A stretch of 64,000 bases of DNA from Allobosea sp. AAP35 (lineage in GTDB: Bacteria; Pseudomonadota; Alphaproteobacteria; Rhizobiales; Beijerinckiaceae), in the NCBI RefSeq assembly GCF_001295925.1, contig NZ_LJHQ01000002.1, positions 62,001-126,000 on the forward strand, in the 5' to 3' direction. The translations under genes and the position numbers were made by a program. The notes below the pieces were generated by a model. It ran no database searches and was not told the DNA's origin. It saw nothing but the letters and a program-made list of their open reading frames with translations. Each line of letters opens with the position of its first letter. Position 1 is the stretch's first letter. Of the stretch, positions 55,380-63,027 are shown one piece after another.

Positions 55380-57008
55380 ATGCTCCAGCGCCACGCGACC
55401 TATCGCGAGACTTTCGACCGGTTTCGCTGGAACATCCCCGCGCATTTCAACATCGGCGTCGCCTGTTGCGACCGCCATGCCGATGGCAGCGACAAGCCGG
55501 CGCTGATCTACGAGGACGAGGCGGCGGGTCTCGTCACGCTCTCCTTCGACGACCTCAAGCGCGCGTCGAACCGCGTCGCCAACCTGCTGCGCGGTCATGG
55601 TGTTGCGGCCGGCGACCGCGTCGGCATCCTGCTGCCGCAGCGCCCCGAGACGGCGATGGCCCATCTCTCGGTCTACAAGCTCGGCGCCATCGCCCTGCCC
55701 CTCTTCATCCAGTTCGGCCCCGAGGCACTGGAGCACCGGCTGCAGCACAGCGGCGCGGCGGCGCTGATCACGGACGCCGAGAACCTGCCCAAGATCGAGG
55801 CGATCCGCGACGCACTGCCTGATCTGCGGATGATCTTCGTCGTCGATGGCCCCAGTGGTCATCTCGATCTCGCGGCCGAAATGGCGAAGGCCTCCGACGA
55901 TTTCTCCGCCGTAGACACCCGCGCCGACGATCCCGCCGTGATCATCTACACCTCCGGCACCACCGGAAAGCCCAAGGGCGCGCTTCATGCCCATCGCGTC
56001 CTGCTCGGCCATCTGCCGGGCGTGCAGATGCCGCAGGCTTTCTTCCCGCAGGCCGGCGACCTGTTCTGGACCCCGGCCGATTGGGCCTGGATCGGCGGGC
56101 TGCTCGATGTGCTGCTGCCGAGCCTGTATTTCGGGGTGCCCGTGCTGGCCTCGCGCGCCCGCAAATTCGACCCCGAGGCCGCCTTCGATCTGATGGCGCG
56201 GCACAAGGTCCGCAACGCCTTCCTGCCGCCGACCGCGCTCAAGCTGATGCGCCAGGTCCGCGATCCCCGCCGTTTTGGTCACGCCATGCGCTCGATCGGC
56301 AGCGGCGGCGAGACGCTCGGCGCCGACATGCTGGACTGGAGCGTCGAGACCTTCGGCTTCGCCGTCAACGAGTTCTACGGCCAGACCGAAGCCAATCTGC
56401 TCGTCGCCAACAACGCCGATCTCTTCCCGATCCGCCCGGGCTCGATGGGCCGCGCGGTGCCGGGCCACCGCGTCGCGGTGGTGTCGCCCGAGGGCGAGCC
56501 TCTGCCGGCGGGCAAGCCGGGCCTGATCGCGGTGGCCCGGCCAGACCCGGTGATGATGCTGGAGTACTGGCGCCAGCCGGAGGAAACGGCAGCGAAATTC
56601 GCCGGCGACTGGCTCCTGACCGGAGATACCGGCACCTGCGACGAGGACGGCTATCTCTGGTTCCAGGGCCGCGACGACGACATCATCTCCTCGGGCTCCT
56701 ACCGCATCGGCCCCGGCGACATCGAGGACTGCATCATCCGCCATCCCGCCGTGCTGATGGTCGCGGTGATCGGCGTGCCCGATCCGATCCGCACCGAGGC
56801 GATCAAGGCCTTCATCCTGCCGAAGCCCGGCGTCGTGCCCTCGGATGCACTGGCCGCAGAGATCCAGGCCTTCGTCCGGGAGCGGCTTGCCGCCTATCAG
56901 TATCCGCGCCTGGTCGAGTTCGTGACGGAGCTGCCGCTGACGGCAACGGGGAAGATCAGGAGGAAGGATTTGCGGGAGAGGGAGGTGGCGAAGCTGCGGG
57001 AGGGGTGA
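55380..57008 (+). CDS. Acyl-CoA synthetase (ACSM/acetyl-CoA synthetase-like)
   Basis: A 542-residue acyl-adenylating enzyme: IIYTSGTTGKPKGALHAHR (AMP binding), FWTPADWAWIGGLLDVLLP, FYGQTEANLL, DWLLTGDTGTCDEDGYLWFQGRDDDII (two parts) and the catalytic Lys region TATGKIRRKDLR. The N-terminal NIPAHFNIGVACCDRHAD is typical of medium-chain/ACSM-like ligases. Substrate unknown; context suggests an organic acid imported by the TRAP system downstream. ATG at 55380 follows GTGAGG. A family C repeat follows the stop. Confidence 0.9.
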   Translation: MLQRHATYRETFDRFRWNIPAHFNIGVACCDRHADGSDKPALIYEDEAAGLVTLSFDDLKRASNRVANLLRGHGVAAGDRVGILLPQRPETAMAHLSVYKLGAIALPLFIQFGPEALEHRLQHSGAAALITDAENLPKIEAIRDALPDLRMIFVVDGPSGHLDLAAEMAKASDDFSAVDTRADDPAVIIYTSGTTGKPKGALHAHRVLLGHLPGVQMPQAFFPQAGDLFWTPADWAWIGGLLDVLLPSLYFGVPVLASRARKFDPEAAFDLMARHKVRNAFLPPTALKLMRQVRDPRRFGHAMRSIGSGGETLGADMLDWSVETFGFAVNEFYGQTEANLLVANNADLFPIRPGSMGRAVPGHRVAVVSPEGEPLPAGKPGLIAVARPDPVMMLEYWRQPEETAAKFAGDWLLTGDTGTCDEDGYLWFQGRDDDIISSGSYRIGPGDIEDCIIRHPAVLMVAVIGVPDPIRTEAIKAFILPKPGVVPSDALAAEIQAFVRERLAAYQYPRLVEFVTELPLTATGKIRRKDLREREVAKLREG

Positions 57009-57023
57009 GCGGGGTGAAGACGC

Positions 57024-57125
57024 GTCATGCTCGGGCTTGACCCGAGCATCTCCGGCCGGAGGAGGCCTGCCGCGCCCATCGGCCCGAGATTCTCGGGTCT
57101 GCGCTTCGCTTCGCCCGAGAATGAC
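57024..57125. repeat. Palindromic intergenic repeat, family C (full copy)
   Basis: A 102-base composite of two hairpins between the convergent acyl-CoA ligase and DUF296 genes. Left hairpin GTCATGCTCGGG-CTTGA-CCCGAGCAT, right hairpin ATTCTCGGG-(TCTGCGCTTCGCTTCG)-CCCGAGAATGAC. The right loop is the same core as in families A and B while the arms differ in a paired way. Confidence 0.9.
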
Positions 57126-57132
57126 GTCCCCC

Positions 57133-57987
57133 CTACCCCACCTCGAGCACCAGTTCGAACGTCATCAGCACGGGATTGTCGCCGCGCGTGAGCCGCCCGC
57201 TTGCCATGGCTCCGGTGAAATCGACCAGCGCGACGTCGATCTGCGCCTGCACACCCTCCCCCTCATCGGCGATGAGCCCCGATGTGATCGCGACCTCGGT
57301 GGCAAAATTCTCGACCCTTCGGCCATCCGTGAAACGCACCCCGATCGTCGAGCCGACGCCGCCATGGATCGTGGCGCGCCGGATCCCGCGCTCGGCGCAG
57401 AACGCCTCCAGCGCCGTGGCGAGATCGACATTGGGCCTCACGCGCAGCGCATGAAAACGCCCATCCCGCGTCGTGCCCAGCGGCGGCACATGCGCGGGGC
57501 CAAACAGCTTGAAGTTGGTCTCGGGGTCGGGCCCCGCCACGAACACCGCCCCGTCGAGCCCCACCGCCGGCAGCGTGATTTCCTCCGCCACGATCGCCTC
57601 CTCGGGCAGGATGTGACCGCCGCTGCGCTCGCCCGAGGCCTCGCTCCACAAGGCATGGCAGTGGAAGAACGGCACGCCATCGCGCAGGCCGAAGGTCAGG
57701 GCTCCGGCCTCGACGCGCGCGATGCCGGGCGGCCGGAACGTCTCGCTGTAGAACGCCGCATGCTTCGGCGTCTTCGACAGCGCCGGCATGACATAGGCGA
57801 AAGGGCCGAGCCCCAGGCCGTCGATCCGGGCGACGCCGCTGGTAAAGCCCGCCGCCGCAAAGCTGCGCCGCACAGCCTCCAGCAGCGGCAGGCCGGCCTG
57901 AAGCGTCATCTCGAAACGCAGGCCGTGGCTCTCGGCGAAGACGATGCGCGCGGGCGCGGGCGGACCAGGCTGTTCGATGCGTCTCAA
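57133..57987 (-). CDS. Tandem PPC/DUF296-domain protein
   Basis: A 284-residue protein with two PPC (DUF296) domains. Domain 1 (about residues 15-150): LPLLEAVRRSFAAAGFTSGVARIDGLGLGPFAYVMPAL (two parts); domain 2 (about 160-283): LRVRPNVDLATALEAFCAERG, then TIHGGVGSTIGVRF. PPC domains occur singly in plant AT-hook proteins and in bacterial proteins of unknown role. The start is TTG at 57987 overlapping the stop of the upstream ligase gene (TTGA), so it is coupled to it. Confidence 0.82.
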   Translation of the reverse strand: MRRIEQPGPPAPARIVFAESHGLRFEMTLQAGLPLLEAVRRSFAAAGFTSGVARIDGLGLGPFAYVMPALSKTPKHAAFYSETFRPPGIARVEAGALTFGLRDGVPFFHCHALWSEASGERSGGHILPEEAIVAEEITLPAVGLDGAVFVAGPDPETNFKLFGPAHVPPLGTTRDGRFHALRVRPNVDLATALEAFCAERGIRRATIHGGVGSTIGVRFTDGRRVENFATEVAITSGLIADEGEGVQAQIDVALVDFTGAMASGRLTRGDNPVLMTFELVLEVG

Positions 57988-59618
57988 GAAACGGTCCTCA
58001 GCCAATCCAGCTCGCCGCGCGCTTCCAGTTCGTCGCGAACCAGGCGCTTGGGCACCTTCCCATAGCCTGATTTGGGAAGCGCATCCCAGAAGAAGAAGCG
58101 CTTGGGCATCTTGTAGCGGGCGATCTTCTCGGAGAGGAAGCCTGCGATCTCGGCCTCGCTCGCCTGTGCGCCGCTCCGGCAAACGCAGACGGCGACCCCG
58201 ATCTCGCCCCAGACCGGATCGGGCAGACCCAGCACCGCGACCTCCGCGATCGCCGGATGCGTCAGGATCTTCTCCTCGATCTCGCGCGGATAGATGTTCG
58301 AGCCGCCGGAGATGTACATGTCCGAGGCGCGGCCGGTGATGTAGACGAAGCCCTCTTCATCCATATGGCCGAGATCGCCGGTGCGGAACCAGCCGTTCCG
58401 GAACGACTTCGCATTGGCCTCCGGGTTGTCGTAATAGCCGGCGAACACGGCAGGCCCGATCACGCAGATCTCGCCCTGCACGCCCGTCTCGACCTCCTCG
58501 CCCGCCTCGTCCTGAATCTGCACCTGCATTGCGGTGCGGGCATAGCCGCAACTGCCGACACGCGCATTCGGCCCGTCCTCCGCCGCATGCAGCGAGGGCG
58601 GCAGGACGGTGATGTTGCCGGTGACCTCGCCCAGCCCGAAATACTGCACCAGCACGGGGCCGAGCGTCGCCAGCGCCCGCTTCTGGTCTTCGCGATACAT
58701 CGGCGCCCCGGCATAGATGACATAGCGCAGCGACGAGTGATCGTGCTGCTCGACCGCCGGATGCTCGACCAGCATCTTCAGGATCGTCGGCACCGTGAAC
58801 AGGCTGGTGACGCGGTGGCTGGCGATCAGCCGCCAGGCCTCGTCGATGTCGAAGCGCTCGGTCGGCAGCAGGATGGTGGTCGCGCCGCGCGCCGCCAGCA
58901 TCAGCTGATGCACGCCCGCCCCATGCGAGAGCGGCGCCACCACCAGTGAGGAATCGGCTTCCGTCGTGGCCGGCACCAGGTCGCAGAGATGGTTGGTGAT
59001 GACGAAGCCCATCTGGCCGTGGGTCAGCACCGCGGCCTTGGAGCGCCCGGTCGTGCCCGAGGTGAAGAAGAACCAGCACGGGTCGTCATGCTCGACGGCG
59101 ACATCGGCGACGCGCTCGCCCATGTGCCGCGCGATCACCGCGCCGACCTCGTCCTCGCCGAAGGCGCCGGGCCCGACCCGCCAGGTGAAGTCCGGCGCGG
59201 GGGTCGCCTTCGCCACTGCCGCCGCATGGTCGGGAAAATCGCCATGACACACGAAGGCCTTCGCCCCGGACGAGGTCGAGAGATAGGCGACTTCGTCGGG
59301 CAGCAGCCGGAAATTCGTCGGCACCCAGACGGCGCCGAGCCGGAAGGTCGCGAACATCGACACATACATCGCGTCGCAGTTCTTGGAGTGCACCAGGATG
59401 CGGTCGCCCTTGCCGATGCCGCACGCCCTCAACCCCGCCGCCAGCGCCGAGACCTGCGCATCGAGATCGGCCCAGCTCAGCGTCAGCCCGCCCCAGATGA
59501 AGGCAGGGTGATGGGAGAGCCGGCGCGCGTTCTGCGCCGCGATATGGCCGAGATTCATCACTCGTCGCGTCATCGGGACAACGCCGCCGGTGGGGGGAGA
59601 GGCTGTCATCACGGTCAT
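57984..59618 (-). CDS. Acyl-CoA synthetase (FadD-like)
   Basis: A 544-residue acyl-adenylating enzyme: FFTSGTTGRSKAAVLTHGQ (AMP binding), PLSHGAGVHQLML, YFGLGEVTGNI, NGWFRTGDLGHMDEEGFVYITGRASDMYISGG (in parts) and the C-terminal KSGYGKVPKRL. The AMP motif ends in SKAA instead of the usual PKG, a variation seen in some FadD-like ligases. Start ATG 59618 after GAGGGAGA. It precedes and overlaps the DUF296 gene and is on the same strand as the IclR gene, with a family B repeat between. Confidence 0.88.
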   Translation of the reverse strand: MTVMTASPPTGGVVPMTRRVMNLGHIAAQNARRLSHHPAFIWGGLTLSWADLDAQVSALAAGLRACGIGKGDRILVHSKNCDAMYVSMFATFRLGAVWVPTNFRLLPDEVAYLSTSSGAKAFVCHGDFPDHAAAVAKATPAPDFTWRVGPGAFGEDEVGAVIARHMGERVADVAVEHDDPCWFFFTSGTTGRSKAAVLTHGQMGFVITNHLCDLVPATTEADSSLVVAPLSHGAGVHQLMLAARGATTILLPTERFDIDEAWRLIASHRVTSLFTVPTILKMLVEHPAVEQHDHSSLRYVIYAGAPMYREDQKRALATLGPVLVQYFGLGEVTGNITVLPPSLHAAEDGPNARVGSCGYARTAMQVQIQDEAGEEVETGVQGEICVIGPAVFAGYYDNPEANAKSFRNGWFRTGDLGHMDEEGFVYITGRASDMYISGGSNIYPREIEEKILTHPAIAEVAVLGLPDPVWGEIGVAVCVCRSGAQASEAEIAGFLSEKIARYKMPKRFFFWDALPKSGYGKVPKRLVRDELEARGELDWLRTVS

Positions 59619-59648
59619 TTTCTGGATCTCCCTCGACGAAAGCGCGCG

Positions 59649-59741
59649 GTCATCCCGGGCGGAGCGAAGCGCAGACCCGGGATCCATGCCTGAACCGTTC
59701 CGGAATGGATCCCGGGTCTCCCTGCGGTCGCCCGGGATGAC
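59649..59741. repeat. Palindromic intergenic repeat, family B copy 2
   Basis: A 93-base composite hairpin between the iclR stop and the acyl-CoA ligase start. Its reverse complement matches 22662-22754 at 92 of 93 positions. Confidence 0.95.
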
Positions 59742-59793
59742 GGCGCTCTGTGAAATTCGCAGCTGTGAGCGAATGAGCCGGTGCTTTCTGCCA

Positions 59794-60621
59794 TCACGCC
59801 CGCCTCGCCTCGAGCGCCACATTGACAGGCCGTCCGCCCATACCTTTGCCCCCGGACACGAACATCTCGGCGAGCAGCCGCTCCATCCGGGCGACCTCCT
59901 GCGCGAGGTGACCGGCGAGTTCCTCCTGCCGCGCCGGCTGCATGCGGCTGTCGATCGCGGCCAGGCTGAGCGCTCCGGCGACGCGCCCGTCGGGATAGCG
60001 GAAAGCCGCGCCGATGCCCCATGAGCTGCTGACCAGCCGGCCGGGATTCACCGAGAAGCCACGCTCCCGCGCCAAGGCCAGATCGGCGCGGATCAGCGCG
60101 GGCGCGAAGCCCGGATACTGCGCCAGCAGCACCGCCTCATTGGCCGTCACGATACGGTCCACATCATCGTCCGGCAGCGCCGCCAGCAAGGCGAGCGAGC
60201 CGGCACCGACGCCCAGCGGATGCTGGTCTCCCATCTGCAGGGCGTGCGTGCGCACCGGATAGGTGCCCTCCTCGCGATGCAGGCAGACGCAGTAATTGTC
60301 GCGGCGCACCGAGAGGAAGCTCGTGTCCATCGTCACCGCCGAAAGCCGCCGCAGGCTCTCCATCGCCAGTTCAAGGAGCCCGTGCCGCCGCGCAGCCAGC
60401 ACGCCGAGCACGAAAGCCTCCTCGCCAAGGCAGTAGTGCCGGGATTTCGGCTCCTGCTCGACCAGCCCGGCCCGCATCAATGCGAGCAACAGCCGGCGCG
60501 CAGTCGGCTTATTGAGGCCGCTGCCGGTCACGATCTCAACGAGCGGCAACCCGCCGGCCGGTTCGCGGCCGATCAGAGCAAGCAGTCGCAAGGCGCGGTC
60601 GACGCTCTGCGACCCGGACAT
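59794..60621 (-). CDS. IclR-family transcriptional regulator
   Basis: A 275-residue repressor/activator: N-terminal winged helix-turn-helix (QSVDRALRLLALIGREP, then VEIVTGSGLNKPTARRLLLAL) and a C-terminal effector domain (about residues 85-260, with RDNYCVCLHREEG, HPLGVGAGSLALLAALPD and GIGAAFRYPDGRVAGALSLA). IclR proteins commonly control catabolism of aromatic or other organic acids and repress their own promoters. I start it at the ATG at 60621 rather than the TTG at 60678. It is divergent from the TRAP genes and has a palindromic operator candidate at 60670. Confidence 0.9.
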   Translation of the reverse strand: MSGSQSVDRALRLLALIGREPAGGLPLVEIVTGSGLNKPTARRLLLALMRAGLVEQEPKSRHYCLGEEAFVLGVLAARRHGLLELAMESLRRLSAVTMDTSFLSVRRDNYCVCLHREEGTYPVRTHALQMGDQHPLGVGAGSLALLAALPDDDVDRIVTANEAVLLAQYPGFAPALIRADLALARERGFSVNPGRLVSSSWGIGAAFRYPDGRVAGALSLAAIDSRMQPARQEELAGHLAQEVARMERLLAEMFVSGGKGMGGRPVNVALEARRA

Positions 60622-60669
60622 CCCGGCGCGCGACGCGTGTGTTGCTACCACCCTGGCTTCCTCGAGATT

Positions 60670-60686
60670 GGTCCACAATATGGACC
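60670..60686. promoter_or_regulatory. Probable IclR operator
   Basis: Perfect palindrome GGTCCA-CAATA-TGGACC, 49-65 bases before the iclR start. The half-site TATGGACC recurs at 60785-60792 on the way to the TRAP gene, suggesting a regulator binding both promoters. Confidence 0.6.
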
Positions 60687-60848
60687 TTATTCTTATCGCA
60701 AGAGCCTAGATGGCTCCATTCCGGATTGCAATGCCGTGTCGTCCGTGTAATCTCCGCAGCAACCGGATGTGATCTCGATCACAGTATGGACCGCGTCGAC
60801 GGCTGCACGACAAGCCACCAAGATCGACGCGCATGGGAGGATGAACCG

Positions 60849-60947
60849 ATGTCAACACAGGCAACCCGCAAGGGCGCCGGACGCGCGCCAGCTCTGCTTT
60901 CGCCATTGGCAAGGAGCGCCTTGCGCTCCAGCCTGGCCTGCGCCTAA
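60849..60947 (+). CDS. Possible leader ORF before the TRAP gene
   Basis: A 32-codon open frame with a strong ribosome site (GGAGG, eight bases before ATG 60849). Its stop is eight bases before the TRAP ATG, which itself has no ribosome site. The encoded peptide (rich in Ala, Arg, Ser) looks like no known protein; a translational-coupling role is more likely than a functional peptide. Confidence 0.4.
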   Translation: MSTQATRKGAGRAPALLSPLARSALRSSLACA

Positions 60948-60955
60948 GCCGCATC

Positions 60956-62824
60956 ATGGTCGATATCGCCGACAGGATCGCCCTGCCCGAAGCCATCGCC
61001 GAACTTGACGACGTCCGCCCGGGCTCGCCCTTCATGCGCCCGGTCGAGGCGATCGCGGCAGGTCTGGTGGCGCTGATCATCGGCGTGCTGCTGCTCGGCG
61101 TCACCTCGCGCTACGTCTTCTCGCTGCCGGTGATCTGGATCGACGAGGTCGCCTCGATCTCGTTTCTCTGGCTCGCCATGCTCGGCTCGGCCATCGCCAT
61201 CGACCGTAACGAGCATCTCCGGCTGACGCTGTTCATCGGCATGATGCCGGAGCGCCTGCGCGGCTTCGCCAACACCTTCGCGCTTTTGGTGGTCGCCGCC
61301 TTCCTGCTGGCGATGGTCTATCCGGCGATCGATTATGCGATCGAGGAAAGCTTCGTCACCTCGGCGGCACTGAACATCCCCAACAGCTGGCGCGTCTCGG
61401 CGCTCGCCACCGGCATCATCCTGATGTCGCTTCTGGCGCTGCGGCACGCCTACCGGACCTCGACCCTGCGCGATCTCGTGCTGGCGACCGCGCTGGTCGT
61501 CGCCATCGGCGTGGCATTTTACCTGCTGACGCCGGTCTTCAAGGGGCTGGGCTACGGCAACATCCTGATCTTCCTGCTCGGCGTCGTCGCGCTTTGCCTG
61601 GTTGCCGGCGTGCCGATCGCGTTTTGCTTCGGCATGGGCACGCTCTGCTTCCTGATGTTTTCGACCAGCGTTCCGATGATCGTGATGGTCGGCCGCATGG
61701 ACGAGGGCATGTCGAGCATCATCCTGCTCTCCGTTCCGATCTTCGTCCTGCTCGGCTGCGTGCTCGATGCCACAGGAATGGGCAAGGCGATCGTCGATTT
61801 CCTTGCCTCGATGCTTGGCCATGTCCGCGCCGGCATGTCTTATGTTTTGCTCGGCTCGCTGTTCCTGGTCTCGGGCATCTCGGGCTCGAAGGTCTCGGAT
61901 ATGGCGACGGTGGCGCCGGCCCTCTTCCCGGAGATGAAGCGGCGCGGCTACCAGCCCAAGGAGTTGATCGCCCTGCTCGCCACCGGCGCGGCGATGGCCG
62001 ACACCGTGCCGCCCTCGATCGTGCTGATCGTGCTCGGCTCGGTCGCCGGCGTCTCGATCGCCGGCCTGTTCAACTCCGGCTTTGCCATCGCGATGGTGCT
62101 GCTGCTGGCGTTGGCCATTCTCGCCCGCTGGAAGGCGCGTCATGAGGACATGGCCGGCGTACGCCGCGTCTCGCTTTCAGTCATCGGCAAAAGCGCGCTG
62201 ATCGCCGGTCCGGCGCTGGTGCTGCCCTTCATCATCCGCGGCGCGGTCGGCGGTGGCGTCGCCACAGCGACGGAAGTCTCGACCATCGCCGTACTCTACG
62301 CGCTGATCATCGGCATGATCCTTTATGGCGGCATCAGCCGGCGCAAATTCTACGCGATGTTCGTCGAGACCGCCGCCTTGTCGGGCGCGATCCTGATGAT
62401 CCTGGGCACGGCGCTCGCCATGGCCTGGGCCCTGACCCAGACCGGCTTCGCCCGCGATCTCGCCAATATCATGACCGGGCTGCCCGGCGGCTGGCTGACC
62501 TTCATGGCCGTGACCATCGTCGTCTTCATGATCCTCGGCTGCGTCCTGGAAGGACTGCCGGCCATCGTGCTGATGGCGCCGCTGATGTTCCCGATTGCCA
62601 AGAATCTCGGCATCAACGATGTGCATTATTCGATGGTCGTGGTCACCGCGATGAACATCGGCCTGATGACGCCGCCGATCGGCATCGGCTTCTACATCGC
62701 CTGCAAGATCGGCAATGTCTCGCCCGACGAGGCGATGGGCGCGATCTGGCCCTATCTCATCGCGCTGCTGGCCGGACTTATCATCATTGCGGTGGTGCCG
62801 GTCCTGTCGACCTGGGTGCTGTGA
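60956..62824 (+). CDS. TRAP transporter, fused DctQ-DctM membrane protein
   Basis: A 622-residue fusion of the small and large membrane subunits of a TRAP (sodium-driven) importer. Residues about 25-185 are the DctQ part (four helices, RYVFSLPVIWIDEVASISFLWLAMLG in two parts). Residues about 190-622 are the DctM part, with repeats GVPIAFCFGMGTLCFLMF, FVLLGCVLDATGMGKAIVDF, VSGISGSKVSDMATVAP, MADTVPPSIVLIVLGS and MTPPIGIGFYIACKI. With the DctP-type binding protein it imports an organic acid. Weak ribosome site; coupling to the leader ORF is possible. Confidence 0.95.
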   Translation: MVDIADRIALPEAIAELDDVRPGSPFMRPVEAIAAGLVALIIGVLLLGVTSRYVFSLPVIWIDEVASISFLWLAMLGSAIAIDRNEHLRLTLFIGMMPERLRGFANTFALLVVAAFLLAMVYPAIDYAIEESFVTSAALNIPNSWRVSALATGIILMSLLALRHAYRTSTLRDLVLATALVVAIGVAFYLLTPVFKGLGYGNILIFLLGVVALCLVAGVPIAFCFGMGTLCFLMFSTSVPMIVMVGRMDEGMSSIILLSVPIFVLLGCVLDATGMGKAIVDFLASMLGHVRAGMSYVLLGSLFLVSGISGSKVSDMATVAPALFPEMKRRGYQPKELIALLATGAAMADTVPPSIVLIVLGSVAGVSIAGLFNSGFAIAMVLLLALAILARWKARHEDMAGVRRVSLSVIGKSALIAGPALVLPFIIRGAVGGGVATATEVSTIAVLYALIIGMILYGGISRRKFYAMFVETAALSGAILMILGTALAMAWALTQTGFARDLANIMTGLPGGWLTFMAVTIVVFMILGCVLEGLPAIVLMAPLMFPIAKNLGINDVHYSMVVVTAMNIGLMTPPIGIGFYIACKIGNVSPDEAMGAIWPYLIALLAGLIIIAVVPVLSTWVL

Positions 62825-62852
62825 GGGAGGAAAACAGCCGACCCGACCCTCT

Positions 62853-62969
62853 GCCCTCATCCTGAGGAGCCGCGTCAGCGGCGTCTCGAAGGATGCTCCA
62901 GATGTCTCCGAAACCTCCTGGAGCATCCTTCGAGACGCGCTCCTGCGGAGCGCTCCTCAGGATGAGGGC
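62853..62969. repeat. Palindromic intergenic repeat, family D copy 2
   Basis: A 117-base nested inverted repeat between the TRAP membrane gene and dctP, with the same 18-base outer arms and inner arm core (GCGTCTCGAAGGATG) as 2000-2102, and the inner stem extended to GGATGCTCCA/TGGAGCATCC. Inside an operon it may protect or attenuate the upstream message so that the binding protein is made in excess. Confidence 0.92.
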
Positions 62970-63027
62970 TTAGAACACCAAGCTCGACCACAAGCCAAAA
63001 ACAAAACCACCACAGGGAGAAGACACC

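Noticed and set aside
55239..56744. 501-codon minus-strand open frame opposite the acyl-CoA ligase
   Set aside because: Antisense shadow of the ligase; no domain and no ribosome site.
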